From assembly GCA_964532155.1 (NCBI GenBank), contig CAZHGN010000064.1, positions 1 to 5,239 of the forward strand: DNA of 5,239 nt, read 5' to 3'. Below, in pieces: positions 1 to 5,192 of this stretch. Source of the stretch: HGM11416 sp964532155 (lineage in GTDB: Bacteria > Bacillota > Clostridia > Christensenellales > Borkfalkiaceae). The notes below the pieces were generated by a model, which saw nothing but the letters and a program-made list of their open reading frames with translations, did no database searches and was not told the origin of the DNA. The stretch's first letter is position 1. Each line of letters begins with the position of its first letter. The position numbers and the translations under genes are program-made.

Positions 1-30
1 TTAGGATAAGGATTAACTAAACGCAAACCT

Positions 31-43
31 CGAAAATTTTTCG
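31..43. repeat. AT-rich palindrome upstream of first promoter
   Basis: CGAAAA-T-TTTTCG is a perfect 6-bp inverted repeat around one base. It is flanked more loosely by AAACG (19-23) and CGTTT (52-56), which could extend the stem across internal loops. It could be the remnant of a terminator for a gene to the left of the window, but it has no GC-rich stem and the T runs are interrupted, so that role is weak. Nothing coding was seen in 1-60. Confidence 0.3.
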
Positions 44-60
44 TTATTTTTCGTTTAAAC

Positions 61-89
61 TTGACTATTAGTCGTGCAAGCCGTATAAT
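61..89 (+). promoter_or_regulatory. SigA-type promoter of the esterase operon
   Basis: TTGACT (61-66) and TATAAT (84-89) are separated by exactly 17 bp: five of six -35 bases and all six -10 bases match the vegetative consensus. The predicted start is near 96, giving a leader of about 110 nt before the ATG at 205. An 11-bp palindrome, GACTATTAGTC (63-73), overlaps the -35 box, and a GTTTAAAC palindrome (53-60) abuts it. Either could be an operator. Confidence 0.8.
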
Positions 90-93
90 AATT

Positions 94-141
94 GTAAGCA
101 AAACGAGTCGCAAGCAAAACGACTCGCAAGCAAAACGATTG
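94..141 (+). repeat. Three tandem 16-bp repeats at the transcription start
   Basis: Three head-to-tail units of 16 bp begin at 94, 110 and 126, each reading GYAAGCAAAACGA followed by a variable GTC, CTC or TTG. Further GYAAG copies occur at 76, 147 and 162, so six lie within about 90 bp. The array starts 5 bp after the -10 box and covers roughly positions -2 to +46 of the predicted transcript. This placement suits repressor binding sites or a repeated leader-RNA element. It is too short and ungapped to be CRISPR. Confidence 0.75.
104..126 (+). promoter_or_regulatory. Dyad/hairpin inside the tandem repeats
   Basis: CGAGTCG (104-110) is perfectly complementary to CGACTCG (120-126) with a 9-nt A-rich loop between them. 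It would form a hairpin about 9 nt from the predicted 5' end of the transcript, or a two-fold symmetric operator in DNA. No T run follows, so it is not a terminator. A 5' stabilising stem is an alternative reading. Confidence 0.5.
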
Positions 142-169
142 CCGCTGTAAGAAAATTATAAGCAAGCGG
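142..169 (+). promoter_or_regulatory. Leader segment with modules shared with the second operon
   Basis: This stretch holds GTAAGAAAATTA (147-158) and TATAAGCAAGCGG (157-169). Both recur almost unchanged in the leader of the downstream operon, at 2133-2144 and 2204-2216. CCGCT (142-146) can pair with AGCGG (165-169) around an 18-nt loop, so it may be a structured part of the untranslated leader. The function is unknown. Confidence 0.45.
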
Positions 170-193
170 ATAAAACGCGAGTGGTGACAAAAC

Positions 194-197
194 GGAG
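194..197 (+). promoter_or_regulatory. Ribosome binding site that sets the first start
   Basis: GGAG lies 7 nt before the ATG at 205. The longer in-frame reading from the GTG at 181 would place this Shine-Dalgarno sequence inside the coding region, so the ATG at 205 is preferred. Confidence 0.8.
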
Positions 198-204
198 ACT
201 ATTT

Positions 205-876
205 ATGAAAATTGAAGAATATCTTTACAACGGTTATAAAGCGACCGTAATCATACCGGACGAACCTAACGGAAAGTGGATTTGGAAGACGGAGTTTTTA
301 TACGCTTTCGATCAAGCGGAGGTCGCTCTCGTCGAGCGCGGCTATATACGTGTTAATTACGAAATTAGCGACAAATACGGCAGTTACGACGCCGTTCGGC
401 TTATGCACGATTTTCATAAGCATTTTCTCAAAAAGTATTCGATCGATACCAACCCCGTGTTGTTCGGGTTCAGCCGCGGCGGCTTATACGCTTTTAACTA
501 CGCCTTGTTTTACCCCGAATACGTCGACAAGGTATATTTGGACGCGCCCGTTCTCGACCTTAAAACTTGGCCTTGGGCAAACAGTATAGAGCAGAAAGAA
601 ATGTTCAAGGAATACGCGCTGTGCGAAGCGACCTTGCCTTTCTTCAAGGGCAACCCCATTGACAATTTAGCCGAGTTTTTTAGCCGTAACGTGCCGCTTA
701 TGGTCGTTGCCGGCGGTGCGGACGAGGTCGTACCCTTCGATCGCAATTCGGGTAAGCTGTTGCATTTTGCAAAGATGAACGGCATTGGAGTAAAAAGCAT
801 AATAAAACCCGAGTGCAAGCACCACCCGCATTCGCTCGAAGACGTTACGCCTATTATCGAGTTTGTCGAAGGGTAA
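205..876 (+). CDS. Alpha/beta-hydrolase, probable sugar or xenobiotic esterase
   Basis: This is a 223-residue single-domain alpha/beta-hydrolase. The nucleophile elbow is G88-F-S90-R-G92 and the following GLYAFNYALFYPE helix is typical. A likely acid is D173 in the GGADEVVPF loop. The catalytic His is in the CKHHPHSL segment, probably H207, with H206 or H209 as alternatives. The early GKWIWKTEF stretch (about 23-31) matches the W-x-W-x-x-E/F pattern of a hydrolase group often encoded beside polysaccharide-degrading enzymes. There is no signal peptide or membrane segment, so it should act in the cytoplasm. It is first in an operon, 5 nt before a second hydrolase that is probably translationally coupled. 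The natural substrate cannot be read from the sequence. Removal of acetyl or other acyl groups from imported oligosaccharides is an inference from context. The fold assignment is firm and the substrate is not. Confidence 0.85.
   Translation: MKIEEYLYNGYKATVIIPDEPNGKWIWKTEFLYAFDQAEVALVERGYIRVNYEISDKYGSYDAVRLMHDFHKHFLKKYSIDTNPVLFGFSRGGLYAFNYALFYPEYVDKVYLDAPVLDLKTWPWANSIEQKEMFKEYALCEATLPFFKGNPIDNLAEFFSRNVPLMVVAGGADEVVPFDRNSGKLLHFAKMNGIGVKSIIKPECKHHPHSLEDVTPIIEFVEG
868..873 (+). promoter_or_regulatory. Ribosome binding site that sets the second start
   Basis: GAAGGG, at the 3' end of the preceding gene, lies 8 nt before the ATG at 882. A further in-frame ATG at 813 would add 23 residues inside the upstream gene that match nothing in the family, so 882 is chosen. 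Confidence 0.7.
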
Positions 877-881
877 GCGCC

Positions 882-1991
882 ATGTCGCAAACGACCAACT
901 ACGTTCGCGAAAAGCTGATCGGCGAAAAGAAAATACCGTATATCGACGTGCTCGTCAAAAAAAACCACGAAACGGTCTATCGCTACGCGGACGGCTACGG
1001 CTACAAGCCGACGGGCAGGGAACTGCTTTATACTTATTCTTGCACCAAGCCGATTACAGCGGCGTGCGCCATGCGGCTTTTGCAAGACGGCGTTATTTCG
1101 CTCGAGGACGACGTCGAAAAGTTTTTGCCCGAATGTTCTAACGCTTTTGTTTTGGACGAGCACGGCAACGCTCGGCAGCCTAAAAACAAAATCAAAATCA
1201 AGCATTTGCTCACTATGTCGGCGGGTTTTACCTACGATAGGGACACTGCGCCCATAAAAGACATTTTGGCGGCGACCGACGGCAACGCCACCACGCGCGA
1301 GATGATTTCGGCATTCGTCAAAACGCCGCTTGCCTTCGAGCCGGGCACTGACTTTTTATACGGTCTTTGCCTCGACGTTTTGGGCGCCGTGATAGAGGTC
1401 GCGGCAAAAATGCCATTTTCCGAATACGTGAAAAAAACCGTGTTCGCTCCGCTCGGCATGCGCGACTGCACCTTTGACGAAAAGTCTTGCGAAGATAGAA
1501 TTTTGCCGTGCTATGTTTTTAAAAACGGCGTTTATCGGCAAGAGAATATATTTAACACGATGAAACTGTCGTCGCGCTACGAAAGCGGCGGCGCGGGGTT
1601 GATCGCTTCCGTCGAGGACTATGCCAAGTTCGCCGACGCGCTTGCTTGCGGCGGCTGCTCCGAGGGCGGCTACAGCGTGCTTGGCAAAGATTACGTCGAC
1701 TTAATGCGCGGCGAGCAGATCTCGCAAATTTCGCTTAACAATACCTTTACTTGCGTTCAGGGCGACGATTACGGCTACGGTTTCGGCGTTAGAACGCGTA
1801 AAAAACCGCTGCCGTGCGGTGTGCCGATCGGCGAGTTCGGTTGGGACGGCGCCGCAGGTATGTACGTGCTTATGGACTGCAAAAATAGCATTTCGGTTAC
1901 GATCGGCTTAAACGTTCTCGACTGGCCGTCTGTTTTTTACGGCGAACATTTAGAAATAGTCAAGCGTATTTACGGCGAAATTCTCGGGTGA
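882..1991 (+). CDS. Serine hydrolase, beta-lactamase/family VIII esterase type
   Basis: This 369-residue protein has the penicillin-binding-protein/class C beta-lactamase fold in its esterase-like form. The nucleophile motif SxxK is S53-C-T-K56. The second-motif tyrosine is Y160 in FLYGLCLDVLGAVIE, where esterases often have Y-x-L rather than Y-x-N. The third motif, usually KTG or WGG, is W321-D-G323 in FGWDGAAG. RYESGGAGLIASVEDYAKF (232-250) is also typical. It has no signal peptide and 12 cysteines, which fits a cytoplasmic protein of an anaerobe and argues against a secreted beta-lactamase or D,D-peptidase. Family VIII members hydrolyse short-chain esters and sometimes beta-lactams. Its position 5 nt after another hydrolase suggests the two act on related ester substrates, perhaps acylated sugars. 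That role is inferred. Antibiotic resistance should not be assumed. Confidence 0.85.
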   Translation: MSQTTNYVREKLIGEKKIPYIDVLVKKNHETVYRYADGYGYKPTGRELLYTYSCTKPITAACAMRLLQDGVISLEDDVEKFLPECSNAFVLDEHGNARQPKNKIKIKHLLTMSAGFTYDRDTAPIKDILAATDGNATTREMISAFVKTPLAFEPGTDFLYGLCLDVLGAVIEVAAKMPFSEYVKKTVFAPLGMRDCTFDEKSCEDRILPCYVFKNGVYRQENIFNTMKLSSRYESGGAGLIASVEDYAKFADALACGGCSEGGYSVLGKDYVDLMRGEQISQISLNNTFTCVQGDDYGYGFGVRTRKKPLPCGVPIGEFGWDGAAGMYVLMDCKNSISVTIGLNVLDWPSVFYGEHLEIVKRIYGEILG

Positions 1992-2007
1992 AAAGTTTGC
2001 TTTCGTG

Positions 2008-2032
2008 TTTGTGTTTTTTCAAAAAACGCAAA
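2008..2032 (+). terminator. AT-rich hairpin after the esterase operon, weak terminator
   Basis: TTTGTGTTTTTT (2008-2019) pairs with AAAAAACGCAAA (2021-2032) over 12 bp with one G-T pair, around a single C. It lies 17 nt after the stop of the serine hydrolase. The stem is AT-rich and the T run is inside it, not after it, so it is not a classical intrinsic terminator. It may still mark the end of the first transcript. Confidence 0.3.
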
Positions 2033-2099
2033 TTCGCGTGGCAAAAACGCTAAATCGACTTACCAAATCGGCATTATTGCCAAAATAATTGCGCTCGGC

Positions 2100-2128
2100 T
2101 TGACAAACCGACCTCATTTATATAACCT
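2100..2128 (+). promoter_or_regulatory. Promoter of the aldolase-kinase-fucosidase operon
   Basis: TTGACA (2100-2105) is a perfect -35 box. At 17 bp spacing the -10 would be TAACCT (2123-2128), which keeps the three most conserved -10 positions (T1, A2, T6). TATAAC (2121-2126) at 15 bp is the alternative. With the 17-bp choice the following ATTGCAAG begins 7 bases after the first -10 base, exactly as ATTGTAAG does at the first promoter. The leader would be about 120 nt. A second, poorer -10-like TATAAC at 2204-2209 has only TTGCGC 19 bp upstream. Confidence 0.6.
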
Positions 2129-2156
2129 AATTGCAAGAAAATTACCTAATTGCAAG
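2125..2156 (+). repeat. Tandem 13-bp direct repeat at the start site
   Basis: ACCTAATTGCAAG occurs exactly at 2125-2137 and again at 2144-2156, 19 bp apart. The first copy overlaps the -10 box and the predicted start near 2135. The spacing is close to two helical turns, which suits two bound repressor subunits or a duplicated initiation region. The GYAAG core is the same as in the tandem repeats at 94-141. Confidence 0.65.
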
Positions 2157-2160
2157 TAAA

Positions 2161-2180
2161 CGAGCGTGCCGCTCGCTTTT
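2161..2180 (+). terminator. GC-rich hairpin plus short T run in the operon leader
   Basis: CGAGCG (2161-2166) and CGCTCG (2170-2175) form a perfect 6-bp stem with a TGC loop, followed by CTTTT. It resembles a short intrinsic terminator but lies downstream of the TTGACA promoter and 76 nt before the aldolase start. It could therefore act as an attenuator or a 5' stem. The T run is only four bases, so termination would be partial at best. Confidence 0.4.
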
Positions 2181-2194
2181 GCGCGTGCGTTTTG

Positions 2195-2227
2195 ATATGC
2201 GCATATAACCAAGCGGCGTAACCGCTT
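2195..2227. promoter_or_regulatory. Two palindromes upstream of the aldolase start
   Basis: ATATGCGCATAT (2195-2206) is a perfect 12-bp palindrome, a plausible operator. It is followed by AAGCGG (2211-2216) and CCGCTT (2222-2227), a perfect 6-bp stem with a CGTAA loop, ending about 20 nt before the Shine-Dalgarno sequence. The join between them contains TATAACCAAGCGG, which matches 12 of 13 bases of 157-169 in the first leader. Confidence 0.4.
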
Positions 2228-2256
2228 AAAAATTAAGCAATATTAAGAGGGAAATC

Positions 2257-2844
2257 ATGGATAAAGTAATACCCGTAGTCGTTATAAAAAACGTCGAGGA
2301 TACGCAAAAAACGCTTGCCGCGCTCCGCGAGGGCGGCGTTAACACTGCCGAAATAACCTTTCGCACGGCGTGCGCCGCGGAGGCGATTGCGCTCGGCGTA
2401 AAACTTTTTCCCGATATGAACATCGGCGCAGGCACCGTAATCAACGGCGACCAGTGCGAAAAAGCGCTGAACGTCGGCGCGAAGTTTATCGTTTCGCCCG
2501 GTTTTTCTAAAGAGGTTGCCGATATCTGCAAGGCGCGCGGCGCGGATTATTTCCCCGGGTGCGTAACGCCTACCGAGATTATGGCGGCGATCGACTGCGG
2601 CTTGACCGTGATTAAGTTCTTCCCGGCTAACGTTTACGGCGGTTTAAAGGCGTTAAAGGCGCTTAGCGGGCCGTTTCCGCAAATTAAATTCATTCCCACG
2701 GGCGGCGTGGATTTAACCAATCTGAAGGAATTTTTAGAGTTCGAAAAAATATACGCGGTCGGCGGCTCGTTCATGATGAAGGGCGATATCGTCGAAAACT
2801 GCAAACAAATCAACGCGATCGTAAAAGAGGTGGAAAAAGCATGA
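2257..2844 (+). CDS. eda: 2-keto-3-deoxy-6-phosphogluconate (KDPG) aldolase
   Basis: This 195-residue class I aldolase of the KDPG/KHG family cleaves 2-keto-3-deoxy-6-phosphogluconate, or the galactonate form, into pyruvate and glyceraldehyde-3-phosphate in the cytoplasm. The Schiff-base lysine is K120 in GLTVIKFFPA. E32 and R36 in AEITFRT correspond to the catalytic Glu45 and Arg49 of E. coli Eda, and GAGTV (58-61 and on) carries the conserved Thr. PTGGV (148-151) is the phosphate-binding loop. It is about 15-20 residues shorter than usual at the N-terminus. A stop codon at 2227-2229 with no start codon after it rules out a longer form, and AGAGGG (2246-2251) supports this ATG. It overlaps the KDG kinase by ATGA, so the two are translationally coupled. 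KDPGal or KDG itself are possible alternative substrates. Confidence 0.93.
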   Translation: MDKVIPVVVIKNVEDTQKTLAALREGGVNTAEITFRTACAAEAIALGVKLFPDMNIGAGTVINGDQCEKALNVGAKFIVSPGFSKEVADICKARGADYFPGCVTPTEIMAAIDCGLTVIKFFPANVYGGLKALKALSGPFPQIKFIPTGGVDLTNLKEFLEFEKIYAVGGSFMMKGDIVENCKQINAIVKEVEKA

Positions 2845-3863
2845 AAAAGGTAGTAACTTTCGGTGAATTAATGCTAAGACTCGCGCCCGAGGGCTATTTG
2901 CGCTTCGTTCAAAGCGAGAAATACGAGGCGACTTTCGGCGGCGCGGAAGCTAACGTTGCCGTCAGTCTTGCCAACTTCGGCTTGCACGCGGCGTTCGTAA
3001 CTAAGCTGCCCAAGCACGAAATAGGGCAGGCGGCGGTTAATTCGTTGCGCAAGTTCGGCGTTGATACGAGCGAAATCGTGCGGGGCGGCGAAAGAGTCGG
3101 CATTTATTACTGCGAAAAAGGCGCAAGCCAACGTCCGTCCAAGGTCATTTACGACAGAGCGTATTCGGCAATATCCTTGGCGGATAAGTCGGATTTTAAC
3201 TGGGACGAGATTTTCGAGGGCGCCGATTGGTTTCATTTTACCGGAATTACCCCCGCGTTAAGCGATTCGGCGGCGGAAATCACGCTCGAAGCGTGCAAGG
3301 CGGCAAAGGCTAAGGGCATTACCGTTTCTTGCGACCTTAACTTCCGCAAAAAGCTGTGGACGAAAGAAAAGGCAGGTCGTGTAATGGGCGAACTTTGCGG
3401 CTACGTCGATTATTGCATTGCCAACGAAGAGGACGCCAAGGACGTTTTCGGCATCGAAGCCGACAACACAGATATCGACGGCGGCAAGCTCGACAGAAAC
3501 GGATATATCTCGGTCGCTCAAAAATTGACCGAAAAATTCGGGTTTAAGGGCGTTGCCATTACCCTGCGCGAGAGTATTTCGGCAAACGACAATAATTGGT
3601 CGGCAATGCTTTATACCGGCGGTAACGCCGTATTTTCCAAGAAATACGCAATGCACATTGTGGACAGAGTAGGCGGCGGCGATTCGTTCGGCGGCGGACT
3701 TATTTATTCGCTGCTCTGCGGCTACGATAGCCAAAAAGCGATCGAGTTTGCGGTTGCGGCAAGCTGCTTAAAGCACTCGGTCGAGGGCGATTATAATATG
3801 GTTTCGGTTGCCGAAGTCGAGGCTTTAGCCGGCGGCAACGCAAGCGGCAGAGTGCAAAGATAA
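2841..3863 (+). CDS. kdgK: 2-keto-3-deoxygluconate (KDG) kinase, PfkB family
   Basis: This 340-residue PfkB/ribokinase-family sugar kinase phosphorylates the 6-hydroxyl of 2-keto-3-deoxygluconate with ATP, making the substrate of the aldolase just upstream. The N-terminal substrate-binding signature is FGGAEANVAVSLANFG (32-47). The C-terminal PfkB signature is DRVGGGDSFGGG (275-286), with D281 as catalytic base and the glycine run forming the anion hole. SCDLNFRKKLW (163-173) and ANEEDA (194-199) are also typical, and the R-x-S-x-S-A-N-D-N-N-W-S-A stretch (243-255) is a hallmark I associate with clostridial KDG kinases. The ATG shares ATGA with the aldolase stop, and GAGGTGG (2827-2833) lies 7 nt before it. 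Length is normal for the family. The substrate could be KDG or KDGal. Fructokinase is less likely given the aldolase partner. Confidence 0.92.
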   Translation: MKKVVTFGELMLRLAPEGYLRFVQSEKYEATFGGAEANVAVSLANFGLHAAFVTKLPKHEIGQAAVNSLRKFGVDTSEIVRGGERVGIYYCEKGASQRPSKVIYDRAYSAISLADKSDFNWDEIFEGADWFHFTGITPALSDSAAEITLEACKAAKAKGITVSCDLNFRKKLWTKEKAGRVMGELCGYVDYCIANEEDAKDVFGIEADNTDIDGGKLDRNGYISVAQKLTEKFGFKGVAITLRESISANDNNWSAMLYTGGNAVFSKKYAMHIVDRVGGGDSFGGGLIYSLLCGYDSQKAIEFAVAASCLKHSVEGDYNMVSVAEVEALAGGNASGRVQR

Positions 3864-3911
3864 CCGCGCGGCGATTTATTCTGCGTTTTGCGATAAATAG
3901 TTGAGACAATA
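3864..3911 (+). other. Gap between kinase and fucosidase genes
   Basis: These 48 bp contain no promoter or terminator that I can support. ATTTAT (3874-3879) can pair with ATAAAT (3893-3898) across 13 nt, a weak all-AT stem. The fucosidase ATG has only a poor Shine-Dalgarno sequence (TTGAG, 3901-3905), so it may be translated less than its neighbours or depend on read-through coupling. Confidence 0.4.
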
Positions 3912-5192
3912 ATGAAAAAAATACCTACAAAGGTACAGTTGAATTTTATGGACTGGGAAATAGGAATGTTTTTCCACTTCGGAATACGCTCCTTTTACCC
4001 CGGTCGTCGCGATTGGGACGGCATAGAAATGCCCGCCGAGGGATTTAATCCCACCGATCTGAACTGCGATCAGTGGATGGAAACGGCAAAGTCGTTGGGC
4101 GCGAAATACGCTATTTTAACGACTAAGCACCACGACGGATTTGCGCTGTGGCAGTCGAAGTATTCTCGGTACGGCGTAGCCCAAACGCCGTGGAAAAACG
4201 GCAAGGGGGACGTAGTGCGCGAGTTCGTCGACGCTTGCCGTCGGCACGGTTTGAAAGTCGGCTTGTATTATTCGCCGGCGCAATGGGGTTCTGCTGCCGT
4301 TCGCTTCGAAAACGATAGCGAATACGACGATTATTTTATAAACCAAATAACTGAGCTTCTTTCGAACTACGGTAAAATCGATTATCTGTGGTTCGACGGT
4401 TGCGGTTCCGAGGAGCACGAGTACGATAAAAAACGCATCGTGAGCGAAATTTTTAGGCTTCAGCCCGAAATTGCCACTTTTTGCGATCCCGAATGGACGC
4501 CGTGCGTGCGCTGGGTAGGCAACGAGGACGGCTACGCTTCGCTCGATAATCCGCTGGTCGTTTCCAAATGGGATTTTTCAATGCTTTCAAGCGAGGCCGT
4601 AAGTCTTTCCGAAGCGGCGTTCTTGCCTTCCGAATGCGATTGCATGCTACGCTCCGCTTGGTTTTGCGACCATAACGAGGACAGTATTAAGAGTTTGGAC
4701 GAGCTTTGGGGTATGTACGAAACGTCGGTCGGTCGCGGTTCGAACTTTTTGATTAACGTCGGACCTAACGACAAGGGGCTTATTCCCGAAGCCGACAAAA
4801 AACGCATTGCCGAGCTTGGCAAAAAGATTAAAGAAAACTATTCTATGCCGCTTGAGTATAAGCCTTTCGAGCGGACGGATAAAGACACTTTGACGATTAC
4901 TCATCCCGAATACGAAACGCCGTATTTCGGCAAAATCACGCCTGTGCCCCTTGTAAACACCGTGGAGATTTGTGAGGACTTGACCGACGGACAAAGTATA
5001 ACCTCGTTCGAGGTTTACGCCTACTTGCCGCAGTATAAAAACAAGCGCATTCTCGTTTTCGTCGGCAAGACGGTAGGGCACAAGGTGTACTGCCGCTTCG
5101 GCAATATCCGCTCGCCTAAAATCGACGTCGTAATCACCGGCTCGAGCGGAGATTACACCGTAAAATCCATCAACGCCTATTTTGTAAAATAA
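3912..5192 (+). CDS. Cytoplasmic alpha-L-fucosidase, GH29 (subfamily B type)
   Basis: This 426-residue retaining glycoside hydrolase of family 29 removes alpha-linked L-fucose. The barrel starts with WEIGMFFHFGIRSF (15-28), then TKHHDGF (71-77) with substrate-binding histidines, and GLYYSP (117-122). The nucleophile is D162 in LWFDG. The acid/base is probably E205 in RWVGNEDG, 43 residues later, the arrangement I know from subfamily B alpha-1,3/1,4-fucosidases. SVGRGSNFLINVGPNDKGLIP (272-292) closes the barrel. Residues about 345-426 form a beta-rich C-terminal domain resembling the galactose-binding/F5-8 type modules found after GH29 domains. There is no signal peptide, so it should act on imported oligosaccharides. 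It follows the KDG kinase by 48 bp on the same strand. A stop codon at 3894-3896 excludes an earlier start. Linkage preference is inferred. Activity on related sugars such as L-galactose is possible. Confidence 0.9.
   Translation: MKKIPTKVQLNFMDWEIGMFFHFGIRSFYPGRRDWDGIEMPAEGFNPTDLNCDQWMETAKSLGAKYAILTTKHHDGFALWQSKYSRYGVAQTPWKNGKGDVVREFVDACRRHGLKVGLYYSPAQWGSAAVRFENDSEYDDYFINQITELLSNYGKIDYLWFDGCGSEEHEYDKKRIVSEIFRLQPEIATFCDPEWTPCVRWVGNEDGYASLDNPLVVSKWDFSMLSSEAVSLSEAAFLPSECDCMLRSAWFCDHNEDSIKSLDELWGMYETSVGRGSNFLINVGPNDKGLIPEADKKRIAELGKKIKENYSMPLEYKPFERTDKDTLTITHPEYETPYFGKITPVPLVNTVEICEDLTDGQSITSFEVYAYLPQYKNKRILVFVGKTVGHKVYCRFGNIRSPKIDVVITGSSGDYTVKSINAYFVK

Noticed and set aside
92..107. Catabolite repression (cre) site in the repeats
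   Set aside because: The left half TTGTAAGC resembles a cre half-site, but the central CG and the right half are missing, so it does not meet the consensus.
94..141. CRISPR array
   Set aside because: The units are only 16 bp, directly abutting and without unique spacers.
181..204. GTG start at 181 adding eight residues to the alpha/beta-hydrolase
   Set aside because: The GGAG at 194-197 is placed for the ATG at 205, and the extra residues (MVTKRRLF) match nothing in the family.
813..881. Upstream ATG at 813 for the serine hydrolase
   Set aside because: It would overlap the preceding gene by 64 bp and add an Arg-rich tail unlike the family. The ATG at 882 has GAAGGG at good spacing.
510..1205. 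Long antisense open reading frame of 231 residues spanning the two esterase genes
   Set aside because: It overlaps two genes with clear catalytic motifs, has no ribosome binding site, and its translation is basic and low in recognisable motifs. It is the expected by-product of GC-biased codon positions on the + strand.
882..1991. Calling the SxxK hydrolase an antibiotic-resistance beta-lactamase
   Set aside because: It has no signal peptide, lacks the KTG motif, has many cysteines and sits in a sugar-catabolic setting, all of which fit an esterase better.
2166..2195. Nine-codon leader peptide (GTG to TGA) before the aldolase
   Set aside because: It has no ribosome binding site, begins inside a hairpin and has no run of regulatory codons.
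3258..3734. Antisense reading frame of 158 residues opposite the KDG kinase
   Set aside because: It lies wholly within a well-supported kinase gene and shows no domain motifs or ribosome binding site.
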